This document shows, one piece after another, positions 50,841 through 60,000 of a DNA stretch of 64,000 nt. The notes under the pieces are model-generated. The model was not told the origin of the DNA. It saw only the letters and a list, made by a program, of their open reading frames with translations, and searched no databases. This stretch comes from Paenibacillus sp. JDR-2 (GTDB taxonomy: Bacteria; Bacillota; Bacilli; Paenibacillales; Paenibacillaceae), in assembly GCF_000023585.1 (NCBI RefSeq), contig NC_012914.1:1622501-1686500 (forward strand). The letters run 5' to 3'. The translations under genes were made by a program, and so were the position numbers. Position 1 is the stretch's first letter. Each line of letters starts with the position of its first letter.

Positions 50841-52043
50841 ATGATTAAAGACGAGGTAACATCGAATCATCGCCAATCAATGGCTGATTATTTGTCGCCG
50901 CTTGCTCGGAGCATCAAACCGTCAGGCATCCGGCGCTTTTTTGATTTGGTTAGTACCCGTAAGGACGTAATTACGCTTGGCGTAGGCGAACCGGATTTCG
51001 TAACGCCTTGGCATGTGCGCGACGCGGCTGTGTACGCGCTCGAGAAAGGCAAGACGCAATATACATCCAATGCCGGTATGCCGGAGCTGCGCGAAGCTAT
51101 CGGTCAATATTTGAACGATTCGTTTGCCGTTTCCTATAATCCGGCTAATGAGGTTCTGGTAACGGTCGGCGGCAGCGAAGCGATTGATCTTGCCCTGCGG
51201 GCATTGATCAGCCCTGGCGACGAGATTCTTATTCCGGAGCCGTGCTATATTTCCTACTCGCCTATTACAACGTTGAGCGGCGGAAAAGCCGTTGGCATCG
51301 AGACCTTTGCGAAGGATAATTTCAAGCTGAAGGCGGAATCGCTGCGTGCGGCGATTACACCAAAGTCCAAGGTTCTTATTTTATGTTATCCAAGCAATCC
51401 AACCGGCGGCATTATGACTTACGAGGACTGGCTGCCAATCGCTAAGGTTGTTGAAGAGAACGACCTGATCGTTATTTCCGATGAAATCTACGCAGAGCTT
51501 ACGTATGGCTCCAAGCATGTGAGCTTTGCCGCAATCCCGGGCATGAAGGACCGGACGCTTCTTGTGAGCGGCTTCTCCAAAGCCTTTGCCATGACCGGCT
51601 GGCGGATGGGTTATGCATGCGGCCATCAGGATCTGATTGGCGCCATGCTGAAGATTCATCAATACACCGTTATGTGTGCGCCGATTATGGCCCAATATGC
51701 TGCGCTTGAAGCGTTGACTCCTCATGGCCTCGAAGAGAAGGACCGGATGATGGAGTCTTACAACCAGCGCAGACGGCTTGTTGTGAAGGGCTTCCGCGAA
51801 ATCGGGCTGGAGTGCCATGAACCGGAGGGAGCATTTTACGCGTTCCCTTCCATTACGTCAACTGGTCTTACCTCCGAGCAATTCGCACAGCGGCTGCTGG
51901 AGGAAGGGAATGTCGCTGCTGTTCCCGGCGATGTATTTGGCCTAGGAGGCGAAGGACATCTGCGCTGCTCCTACGCAACATCGGTTGCCCAGCTTACGGA
52001 GGCACTTGACCGGATCGGACAATTTGTTCATAAGCTGAAGTAA
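50841..52043 (+). CDS. Class I aminotransferase (AlaT/PatA-like)
   Basis: 400 residues. LGVGEPDFVTPWHVRDAA, NPGNPT-type CYPSNPTGG, SDEIYAELTYG and the PLP-lysine segment SGFSKAFAMTGWRMGY are all present, with the arginine CSYATS near the end. The linkage with an Lrp-type gene suggests alanine transaminase. Aspartate and N-acetyl-diaminopimelate aminotransferases are close relatives. The start is ATG 50841 after AGAGGG. GTG 50832 and ATG 50835 are possible. Confidence 0.87.
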   Translation: MIKDEVTSNHRQSMADYLSPLARSIKPSGIRRFFDLVSTRKDVITLGVGEPDFVTPWHVRDAAVYALEKGKTQYTSNAGMPELREAIGQYLNDSFAVSYNPANEVLVTVGGSEAIDLALRALISPGDEILIPEPCYISYSPITTLSGGKAVGIETFAKDNFKLKAESLRAAITPKSKVLILCYPSNPTGGIMTYEDWLPIAKVVEENDLIVISDEIYAELTYGSKHVSFAAIPGMKDRTLLVSGFSKAFAMTGWRMGYACGHQDLIGAMLKIHQYTVMCAPIMAQYAALEALTPHGLEEKDRMMESYNQRRRLVVKGFREIGLECHEPEGAFYAFPSITSTGLTSEQFAQRLLEEGNVAAVPGDVFGLGGEGHLRCSYATSVAQLTEALDRIGQFVHKLK

Positions 52044-52062
52044 GGCTAATAGGGCAGAAGAT

Positions 52063-52095
52063 AAACAGGCAGGGCGCGCCCTTGCCTGTTTTTTT
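52063..52095 (+). terminator. Terminator after the aminotransferase
   Basis: AACAGGCAGGGCG/CGCCCTTGCCTGTT stem followed by T7. Confidence 0.9.
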
Positions 52096-52141
52096 ATGAT
52101 ATAGTGAAGGGAACTACACCCTTAGGAAAGGGCTGAATTGT

Positions 52142-52723
52142 ATGAAAATTTATACTCGTACGGGAGACAAAGGCCAAACCTCGCTTATTGGCGGTCGGGT
52201 ACGCAAAGACGATATACGTGTTGAAGCTTACGGCACGATCGATGAGCTGAACTCCTTTGTTGGGCAAGCTGCAGCGGAGGCTGCGAAGCATGAGGAACTG
52301 AAGGATATGGCCGCACTCCTCGTAGATATTATGCAGGAACTGTTCGACTGCGGCTCGGACCTGGCCTATGCAAGCCCGGGAGCTCCGCTTAAAGTGACGG
52401 AAGAGGCGGCGGTTAGACTTGAGGCAATGATCGATCAATATACCGAAGAGGCACCTGAGATTACAAGATTTATTTTGCCTGGAGGAAGCTCCGTATCGGC
52501 TTTGCTGCATGTGTGCCGTACCGTATGCCGGCGGGCGGAGCGCCGCGTCGTTACGCTTGCCGCCGAGCATCCTGACAATCCGGCTAATCCGGAAGTACAG
52601 AAATATTTGAACCGTCTGTCGGACTTTTTCTTTGCAGCGGCAAGAGCGGCGAACGCGAAGCTTGGCGTGCCTGATACCGAATACGTACGGAGTGCGGAAG
52701 TGTTCCGCAAGAAATCGAAATGA
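52142..52723 (+). CDS. Cob(I)alamin adenosyltransferase, PduO type
   Basis: 193 residues. MKIYTRTGDKGQTSLIGG is the N-terminal ATP-binding motif, GTIDELNSFVG follows, and CRRAERRVV and LNRLSDFFFAAAR are the C-terminal active-site helices. The enzyme adds the adenosyl group from ATP to cobalamin and works as a trimer. No cobalamin gene is nearby. The gene overlaps the pseudouridine synthase gene by 4 bp and opens a four-gene unit. Confidence 0.93.
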   Translation: MKIYTRTGDKGQTSLIGGRVRKDDIRVEAYGTIDELNSFVGQAAAEAAKHEELKDMAALLVDIMQELFDCGSDLAYASPGAPLKVTEEAAVRLEAMIDQYTEEAPEITRFILPGGSSVSALLHVCRTVCRRAERRVVTLAAEHPDNPANPEVQKYLNRLSDFFFAAARAANAKLGVPDTEYVRSAEVFRKKSK

Positions 52724-53670
52724 CGGTAAAAGATATTGCGGGTTATTACAAAGCGCTGGCCGTTGAGGTCGGCGCTGATATGGCAGGAAAAGACGTCAGG
52801 ACGGTGCTGGAACGGAAGCTTGGCGTATCACGCTCGCTTCTGTCCCGGCTCAAGCTGACCGAATATGGCATTACCGTTAATGGAGTAAGGGCTTATACCA
52901 CGGCGAAAGTGACCGAGGGAGATTCGGTTGCCATCCGGATGGAGGAAGAGATCTCGGAGGATATTTTGCCGCAGGATCTGCCCTTATCAATAGTGTTTGA
53001 AGACGATTATCTGCTTGTCGTGAACAAACCCGCGGGCATCATCGTCCACCCGACGAAAGGACATTACACCAATACGCTGGCTAATGGGATTGTGCATCAT
53101 TGGCAGGTTAGGGGCGAACGCGTACGGTTCCGTCCGGTACACCGGTTGGACGAAGATACGTCGGGACTTGTCGTGATTGCCAAAAATCCGTACATACACC
53201 AGCAATTGTCCGAACAGCTGCAGGCCGGAACAATAATGAAGATCTATTGCGCCTACGTTTACGGTACGCCGTCCCCTGCAGATGGAACGGTGGGTGCGCC
53301 AATTGACCGCAACCCTGAGGATCCGCATGTTCGAATCGTAACGCCGGAAGGTTATCCGTCCGTTACGCATTATAAGACGGCAGCTGTATTTGGCGGGGGA
53401 CAAGCATCAAAAGTGAGGTTAAAGCTGGAGACGGGGCGGACTCATCAGATCCGCGTCCATATGAAGCATATCGGCTGTCCGCTGATTGGCGACGGCATGT
53501 ACGGACTGCAGACGGGCAAGGTAGACGAGTGGGAAACAGCCGCCGGACGCCAGGCGCTTCATGCGGAGACGCTTGGATTGACGCATCCGATGACGAAGGA
53601 ATGGAGCGAGTGGACGGCAGCGCTGCCGCCTGATCTTGTGCAGCTGGAACTGGCGTTAAGAGAGTGCTAA
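52720..53670 (+). CDS. RluA family pseudouridine synthase
   Basis: 316 residues. An S4-like RNA-binding domain (about 28-80, SRSLLSRLKLTEYGITVNG) is followed by the catalytic domain with HRLDEDTSGL (catalytic Asp), KPAGIIVHP and GRTHQIRVHMKHIGCPLIGD. It modifies uridine in rRNA or tRNA. The exact site is not predictable. The ATG overlaps the previous stop codon. Confidence 0.93.
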   Translation: MTVKDIAGYYKALAVEVGADMAGKDVRTVLERKLGVSRSLLSRLKLTEYGITVNGVRAYTTAKVTEGDSVAIRMEEEISEDILPQDLPLSIVFEDDYLLVVNKPAGIIVHPTKGHYTNTLANGIVHHWQVRGERVRFRPVHRLDEDTSGLVVIAKNPYIHQQLSEQLQAGTIMKIYCAYVYGTPSPADGTVGAPIDRNPEDPHVRIVTPEGYPSVTHYKTAAVFGGGQASKVRLKLETGRTHQIRVHMKHIGCPLIGDGMYGLQTGKVDEWETAAGRQALHAETLGLTHPMTKEWSEWTAALPPDLVQLELALREC

Positions 53671-53687
53671 TAGGAGGATTTACACAG

Positions 53688-54050
53688 ATGAGCAAGCTGA
53701 CGATTTATCAATATCCGAAATGCGGTACATGCCGACAGGCCGTCAAATCGTTGCAAGCAAAGGGCAACGAGCTGGATCTGAAGCATATTGTAGAAGAAAC
53801 ACCAACTCCGGCTGAACTGAAAGTGCTTGTTCAGAACAGCGGCTTGGAGCTGAAGAAGTTTTTTAACACTTCCGGTGAAGTGTACAAAGCGCTTGGCCTG
53901 AAGGACAAGCTTGGCAGCATGAGCGAGCAGGAGCAGCTTGAATTGCTGGCTTCCCATGGCATGCTGATCAAACGCCCAATCGTAACGGACGGCAAAAAAG
54001 TGACGGTTGGGTACAAGGAAGAACAATACGAGCAAGTATGGAACGGGTGA
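53688..54050 (+). CDS. ArsC/Spx family protein
   Basis: 120 residues with a thioredoxin-like start YQYPKCGTCRQAVK, where Cys-x2-Cys replaces the single cysteine of true arsenate reductase. KRPIVTDGKKVTVGYKEEQYEQVW is the family C-terminus (cited from KRPIVTDG). The length and CGTC motif fit Spx/MgsR- or YffB-like members that regulate transcription or act as reductases. The start is ATG 53688 after AGGAGG. The ATG at 53664 lies within the previous gene. Confidence 0.88.
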   Translation: MSKLTIYQYPKCGTCRQAVKSLQAKGNELDLKHIVEETPTPAELKVLVQNSGLELKKFFNTSGEVYKALGLKDKLGSMSEQEQLELLASHGMLIKRPIVTDGKKVTVGYKEEQYEQVWNG

Positions 54051-54054
54051 CGGG

Positions 54055-55248
54055 ATGAGGAAATCATGGCGTTCTGAACGGCTGTCGCAGCTAGGCTCTT
54101 CGATTTTCGCCGAGGTTGCGGAATGGAGAAAGGAAGCAGCCGGCAAAGGCCGGGATATAATAAACCTTGGCATCGGAAGTCCGGATAAGCCTCCAACGGA
54201 AGCAGTAAGAAAAGCGCTAAGCGAAGCGGCGCTGCGCACGGATATTTATGCTTATCCGGGTACGCACGGCAGTACAGGCTTTCGCCGGCAGGCAGCCGCC
54301 TGGATGGAGCATCGGTTCGGAGTGAAGCTGGATCCCGATCGTGAGCTGGTATCCCTGATGGGCTCGCAGGATGGATTATCCCATTTGGCAATGTCGCTGT
54401 GTAATCCGGGAGATGTGGTTATCGTGCCTAATCCCGGTTATCCGATTTATACGGCGGCGCTGGCATTGGCAGGCGTAGAGCCTTACTTGCTGCCGTTGAA
54501 GGAAGAGAATCATTTTCTCCCGGATCTCGACTCGGTGCCGGAAGAAGTGTGGGAACGCGCAAAATTTATTTTGCTGAATTATCCGGGCAATCCTGTATCG
54601 GCCATTATTGATCTTGCCTTCTTCGAGCGATTGCTCGCTAAAGCCAAGCCATACGGCGTACTGGTCGTCCACGATGCGGCATACTCCGAAATGGCCTTCG
54701 ATGGACATGAACCCCCAAGTATATTGGCTGTTCCGGGAGCCTTGGATGGAGCCGTAGAATTCCATTCTTTGTCCAAAAGCTTTAATATGGCCGGCTGCCG
54801 TATCGGCTTCCTTGCGGGGAACCGCGAAGCCGTCGGAGCGCTGCGCGAGCTGAAGGAAAACATCGATTACGGCGTATTTGGCGCTGTTCAGGAAGCGGGC
54901 GTAGCGGCGCTGCAGGAAGCCATGTCTGCTTCTGCGCCGCCTAAAGCCGGCGTATTATATGAGCAGCGGCGGAATTCGTTCATCGAGGCTTTAGCCGCTG
55001 AAGGCTGGGCTGTAGAGAAGCCGAAGGCTACCATGTTCGTGTGGGCAAAGCTGCCGGAGCGCAGCGATGGCACAACGTGGACTTCCCGCGAGTTCGCCCG
55101 AGGCTTGCTTGATCAAACGGGCGTTGTTGTTATTCCTGGCGAAGCGTTTGGCAGCGAAGGCGAAGGGTTTGTGCGGATTGCTTTGGTCGAAGACGAAGCA
55201 AGGCTGCGTGAGGCTGCTCGGCGGATCGGTGCGTTTCTTAGAGGCTAG
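54055..55248 (+). CDS. Class I aminotransferase (LL-diaminopimelate aminotransferase-like)
   Basis: 397 residues. INLGIGSPDKPP, YPGTHGSTGFRRQAA, LNYPGNPVSA, VHDAAYSEMAF and the PLP-lysine segment SLSKSFNMAGCRIGF are typical of the LL-diaminopimelate aminotransferase-like branch. Bacillus relatives include PatA- and YkrV-type enzymes, so the substrate is open. The start is ATG 54055, 5 bp after the ArsC-like gene. It ends the operon. No terminator of classical form follows, and a family A element begins 25 bp later. Confidence 0.87.
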   Translation: MRKSWRSERLSQLGSSIFAEVAEWRKEAAGKGRDIINLGIGSPDKPPTEAVRKALSEAALRTDIYAYPGTHGSTGFRRQAAAWMEHRFGVKLDPDRELVSLMGSQDGLSHLAMSLCNPGDVVIVPNPGYPIYTAALALAGVEPYLLPLKEENHFLPDLDSVPEEVWERAKFILLNYPGNPVSAIIDLAFFERLLAKAKPYGVLVVHDAAYSEMAFDGHEPPSILAVPGALDGAVEFHSLSKSFNMAGCRIGFLAGNREAVGALRELKENIDYGVFGAVQEAGVAALQEAMSASAPPKAGVLYEQRRNSFIEALAAEGWAVEKPKATMFVWAKLPERSDGTTWTSREFARGLLDQTGVVVIPGEAFGSEGEGFVRIALVEDEARLREAARRIGAFLRG

Positions 55249-55273
55249 GATCCTGATTGCCATGCGGCACTAC

Positions 55274-55388
55274 GCAAGCCAATACTCTTCCGATCGCCAT
55301 TGTCCCCGAATTTCTTGTTTGTAATCCGCCAGCGGATGAAATTCGGGGACAAAAGCGAACGTTGCACTTCTCCAGAGTATTGGCTTGC
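55274..55388 (-). repeat. Branched palindromic element, family A copy 3
   Basis: A perfect 15-bp outer stem (55274-55288 with 55374-55388). A perfect 14-bp inner stem (55301-55314 TGTCCCCGAATTTC with 55338-55351). A tip stem ATCCGC/GCGGAT. Read on the minus strand, the strand at 55350-55373 aligns with copies 1, 2 and 4. Confidence 0.85.
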
Positions 55389-55422
55389 TTCGCTTCGTCC
55401 AAGCAATTATTTAGGGGCCATT

Positions 55423-55527
55423 TGCATCACTCGTAACCTGAGTGATGTAGCCTTTACTATGTCATCACTCGGAATACGAGTAATGGATCTTCATTAGTTT
55501 GTCATCACTCGTGAATGGAGTGATGGT
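55423..55527. repeat. Three CATCACTC/GAGTGATG hairpins
   Basis: CATCACTC starts at 55425, 55463 and 55503. Each is followed after 6-7 nt by GAGTGATG (GAGTAATG in the second). A separate CGGGCC/GGCCCG hairpin is at 55531-55546. Confidence 0.75.
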
Positions 55528-55645
55528 TAACGGGCCACGCGGCCCGTACACGGTTTTGGTTTCATCTTAATGCAAATTCAGCGGCATTAAGAGTGGCGAG
55601 CGAGGGAACGGAGCGAGTGAATCTTCGGGGGGAGCGGGAAGCGGA

Positions 55646-55762
55646 GTAAGGGAATGTTCTTGAGAAGCGGAGCGTACGCCTTTGTTTTCAAAGTTTATCA
55701 TCCGACAAATAATAATCCGAGAAACTTTGAAAACAACAGCGATCGAAAGAATATTCCCTTAC
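55646..55762 (+). repeat. Branched palindromic element, family A copy 4
   Basis: A 16-bp outer stem with one wobble (55646-55661 GTAAGGGAATGTTCTT with 55747-55762). A perfect 13-bp inner stem (55684-55696 GTTTTCAAAGTTT with 55722-55734). Conserved strands are 55661-55684 and 55734-55746. The rest of 55547-55645 shows nothing I recognise. Confidence 0.85.
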
Positions 55763-55907
55763 GCAGCAACCCCAGCGACCCATTCCCCGAGAAAGCTTGC
55801 CCAGTGACCACCCAGTGACCAGCATTCAATGCCAGCTTTTGCATTACAAGGAACGCCAAAACTGCTGTACAATAGAATTATATTATGGTGTAGAGGATGG
55901 CCTTTCG

Positions 55908-56765
55908 ATGAACGAAAATAAAATTCTTATAGTAGATGGAATGGCGCTGCTATTCCGTGCCTTTTTTGCTCAGCAATACAGCGCTAGAAGAATGGCAGAC
56001 GGTACGCCTACCAATGCGATTTACGGTTTTATGCAGTATCTGTTTGACGCGGTTAACCAGTTTCAGCCGACTCACGTGGCATGCTGCTGGGATATGGGGA
56101 GCAAAACGTTCCGTACCGAGATGTACTCGAATTACAAAGCTAACAGACCGGAAGCTCCGGACGATCTGATCCCGCAATTTTCGCTCGTGAAGGATATCGT
56201 AGCCGCTCTTGGTATTCCGAATATCGGAATTGAGGGCTATGAGGCGGACGACTGTATCGGTACGGTATCGAAGCAGCTCAGCCAAATGGCTCATGTGTAC
56301 ATCCTGACGGGTGATCAGGATATGCTGCAGCTGGTAGAGGAACGCATTCATGTTGTCATTATGAAAAAAGGCAGAGGCAATTATGCGGTCTATGATCTAG
56401 GTTTCCTTAAAGAAGATAAAGGTATCCATCCTTTCCAGGTTATTGAGATGAAAGGTTTGACCGGCGACACAAGCGATAACTATCCGGGAGTCAAAGGAAT
56501 CGGCGAAAAAACGGCGCTGAAGCTTCTTCAGGAGTTTGAGTCGATCGACGGAATTTTGAGCAATCTGGACTCCGTATCGAAGAGTATCAAGGCAAAGATT
56601 GAAGCCGATTTGGATATGCTGCATCTATCACGGACGCTTGCACGGATTAACATTGAAGTGCCGGTTGCTTGCAGCCTGGAGGAATGCGTATGGAGCGTTC
56701 CGGTTGAAGCAGAAATTGTATTTGAAAAATATCGTCTGGCCTCATTATTGAAAATTATCGTTTAA
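55908..56765 (+). CDS. 5'-3' exonuclease (PolA N-domain type, YpcP-like)
   Basis: 285 residues. Equivalent to the 5'-nuclease domain of DNA polymerase I without the polymerase. LIVDGMALLFRAFFA, YKANRPEAPDDLIPQ, GYEADDCIGT, LTGDQDMLQLV and GLTGDTSDNYPGVKGIGEKTA (cited from GLTGDTSDN) carry the acidic metal ligands and the helix-hairpin-helix. It removes RNA primers or flaps. The start is ATG 55908, 11 nt after GAGG. The 30-40 codons upstream are not family-like. A terminator follows. Confidence 0.92.
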   Translation: MNENKILIVDGMALLFRAFFAQQYSARRMADGTPTNAIYGFMQYLFDAVNQFQPTHVACCWDMGSKTFRTEMYSNYKANRPEAPDDLIPQFSLVKDIVAALGIPNIGIEGYEADDCIGTVSKQLSQMAHVYILTGDQDMLQLVEERIHVVIMKKGRGNYAVYDLGFLKEDKGIHPFQVIEMKGLTGDTSDNYPGVKGIGEKTALKLLQEFESIDGILSNLDSVSKSIKAKIEADLDMLHLSRTLARINIEVPVACSLEECVWSVPVEAEIVFEKYRLASLLKIIV

Positions 56766-56768
56766 CTG

Positions 56769-56807
56769 GAAGGCAGCTGTGCTTAGCATAGCTGTCTTAT
56801 TTTTTTG
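56769..56807 (+). terminator. Terminator after the exonuclease gene
   Basis: GGCAGCTGTGC pairs with GCATAGCTGTC, followed by TTATTTTTTT. Confidence 0.85.
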
Positions 56808-57050
56808 CCAAAAAATACTATTTTTTCGTTGCGGAAAAAGGAAACTGAAAGGAAATGTCGAATTGGTAACCAAGACCTATATTGGCTAAAAATAAGCAAC
56901 TTCTCATGTTAGCATTGCCCGTTGGTGATAACAGGGTGACAAGCGACTTGAGAGGGTTTTTGGCGCGCGAAAACCGGCAGATCTGCTAGCAACAGAAGGG
57001 TAACAAACGGTACGGGGCAGGGGTCATCTGAACAAATAAGGAGGCGTATT

Positions 57051-60000
57051 ATGAAAGGTGTTTTACGAAAAATAGGAATGGCGGTTATGTCAGTAATGCT
57101 GGCATTAATCGTGTTCAGGCTGCTTCCCGCGCAAACGAGTTACGCGGCGGCTCTACCCCAAATTCCGGCAAGCGTGGATTATTTCCACGATAATTCCGGT
57201 TATTATTTTAATGGAGATGACTCCGTAGGCCCGGGTTATAGCTGGATTGGAACTTATTTTGATTCTGAGTTTGGCAACTCTGTAACAGTATTGCAATTTG
57301 ATCTGAGTTCCATTCCTGCTTCGGATATGGTATCGAGTGCGAATTTAAAGCTGTTTGTTCCATATGTGGATTATGATCATACAGATCCGACTCCGTTATT
57401 TGTCAATGTGTACGGATCAAATGATGATGCCATTTCGGAATCTTCGCAAAAGATTCCTACCCAAGACGTTACGATCGTTAGCGAACAAACGGGTATTACG
57501 CAAGGTCAGTTTCTAAATATTGATCTTACCTCTTATATTAGCAGTCAGGTTGCCGCAGGTGATAAAAAAGCAACCCTTGTACTGACAAGTAAGAATACAC
57601 CTGGTAAGAGCAACCAATTTGCTATTAATTCCAACAACGCTCCATCCAACAAACCAGCGCTGGAAGTAACAACAGCAACAAACGCAAAAGTTGCTTCGGT
57701 GACTGCTCCACCGAACGGCACATACACAACCGGGCAAAACCTGAACTTTACAGTGAATTTTGACCGGGTCGTCAACGTAACGGATGCTCCCAGCATACCT
57801 TTGACAGTTGGGTCAACGGGTGTACAGGCGACCTACGTATCAGGTACCGGAACTACCGCGCTCACATTCCGGTACACGGTTGCAAGCGGGCAACTTGATA
57901 CCGATGGGGTATCATTAGGAGGATCGATCAGCCTCAACGGCGGCACCATTAAAAATGCAAGTAATGAAGACAGTATTCTTACCCTCAATAATATCGGCTC
58001 TTTAAGCAATGTAAAGGTAGACGCCGTGGCTCCAACGGTAAGCTCGGTAAGCGTACCGGCTAACGCGACTTACGGCAGCGGACAAAGCCTTACGTTTGCC
58101 GTCAATTTTAATGAACCTGTAAACGCAGCAGGCGGAACGCCTAGCCTTGGTCTTATTATCGGATCAACAAACGTACAGGCCAATTACGCAAGCGGATCGG
58201 GAACAAGCTCGCTTGTATTCCGGTACGATGTGCTAGACGGGCAATCCGATTCGGACGGCATTACGGTTAGCAACCTTTCTCTCAACGGTGCAACCATCAA
58301 AGACCTTGCAGGCAATGCGGCAGCTCTGACTCTCAATAGCGTTGGCAACACGGCAGGCGTGAGAGTAGATGCTGTAGCACCTGCCATCAGTTCCGTAGAC
58401 ATGCCTTCCGCAGGTACGTATAAGACAGGCGATCAGCTTAACTTTACGGTCCATTACAACGAGAACGCAAACGTGACGGGCAGTCCTTATTTGCCGGTTA
58501 CAATCGGCGCATCTTCGAGGCAAGCAACCTATGTATCCGGATCGGGAACACAAAACCTTCTTTTCCGCTACACGGTCCAAGCGGGCGATCTTGATGCCGA
58601 CGGTGTTCAGCCAGGGGCAAATCTGGTGCTGAACGGGGGAAGCATTCGGGATGCGGCAAACAATAATGCAAGTCTCGCGCTTTCCGGCATAATCACCAAT
58701 ACTGTATTGGTGGACGCGGTTGCCCCAACAATCAGCAGCGTAAGCGTGCCGGCAAATAAAACTTACTTGGCCGGGCAAGATCTCGAATTCACGGTTCAGT
58801 ATGATGAGCTGGTGGCGGTAACGGGAACGCCTTTTTTACCAATCACGATCGGCAGTAAGGCTGTTCAAGCAAGCTATGTATCGGGTTCGGGAACAGCAAA
58901 CCTCTTGTTCCGCTATACCGTTCAGGCAGGGGATTATGATGGCGACGGAATCGCGGTTGCCTCCGGCTTGAACTTAAACGGCGGTACCGTAAGAGACGTC
59001 GCCGCGAATAACGCGAATCTAGCTTTAAACAATGCAGGCAGTACGACTGCGGTGTTGGTGGACGCGACAGCCCCAACCGTTAGCAGCGTTGATGTGCCGC
59101 TGAGCCAGACGTACGGGCCAGAAGCTATTCTGGACTTTAGGGTTCATTTTAGCAAAAAGGTGGTCATTGCGGGCGGAACGCCTTTTATTCCTTTAACGAT
59201 TGGATCCTCCACAGTACAGGCGCAATATTTATCCGGAGCGGGTACGGACACGATAGTATTCAGCTACGTCGTGCAAGCTGGCGACAATGATAATAACGGC
59301 ATTGAAGCCGGCAGCGCTATTTCTTTGAATGGCAGTACGATTAAGGATGAATCGGGGAATCATGCGATTTTGACTTTGGTTGGCGTCGGCAGTACGACTG
59401 CCGTCTTGGTAGATACGGCGGGACCTGCGGTTACGAGCGTGGATGTGCCTGCGGATAGCAGCTACAAAGCTGGCTCCGCACTGGAGTTCACCGTTCATTA
59501 TTCCGAAAACGTTGCGGTAACCGGAATTCCATCCTTGCCAATTACCATCGGCTCTTCTACGGTTCAAGCCGCGTATGTTTCCGGAGCGGGTACAAAAACC
59601 CTTTTATTCCGGTATACGGTGCTTAGCGGACAGGAGGATTTGGATGGCATCGAAGTTGGCAGCGCTCTGGCGCTAAATGGCGGAACGCTGGCGGATGCGG
59701 CAGGCAATGAGGCAGGTTTGACCTTGACAGCTGTTGACGATACCAATCAAGTGCTTGTCGATGCCGTAGCTCCATCCGCTGTAAGCATTGATGTGCCGGC
59801 AGCTGGAATTTATAAAGCAGGCAGCAGCTTAACCTTTACGATCCACTATGATGAAAAAGTTGCCGTTACCGGTACCCCCTATATCACGATAACGATCGGA
59901 AGCACTGCGGTTCATGCCGTTTACGCTTCCGGATCAGGCACTAAGGATATTACGTTTGCTTATTCCGTTCAGAACGGGGATGAGGACACGGATGGTATCG

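Noticed and set aside
55797..55907. N-terminal extension of the exonuclease starting at 55797
   Set aside because: The 37 extra residues have no similarity to the family and no ribosome binding site. ATG 55908 begins the conserved LIVDG region.
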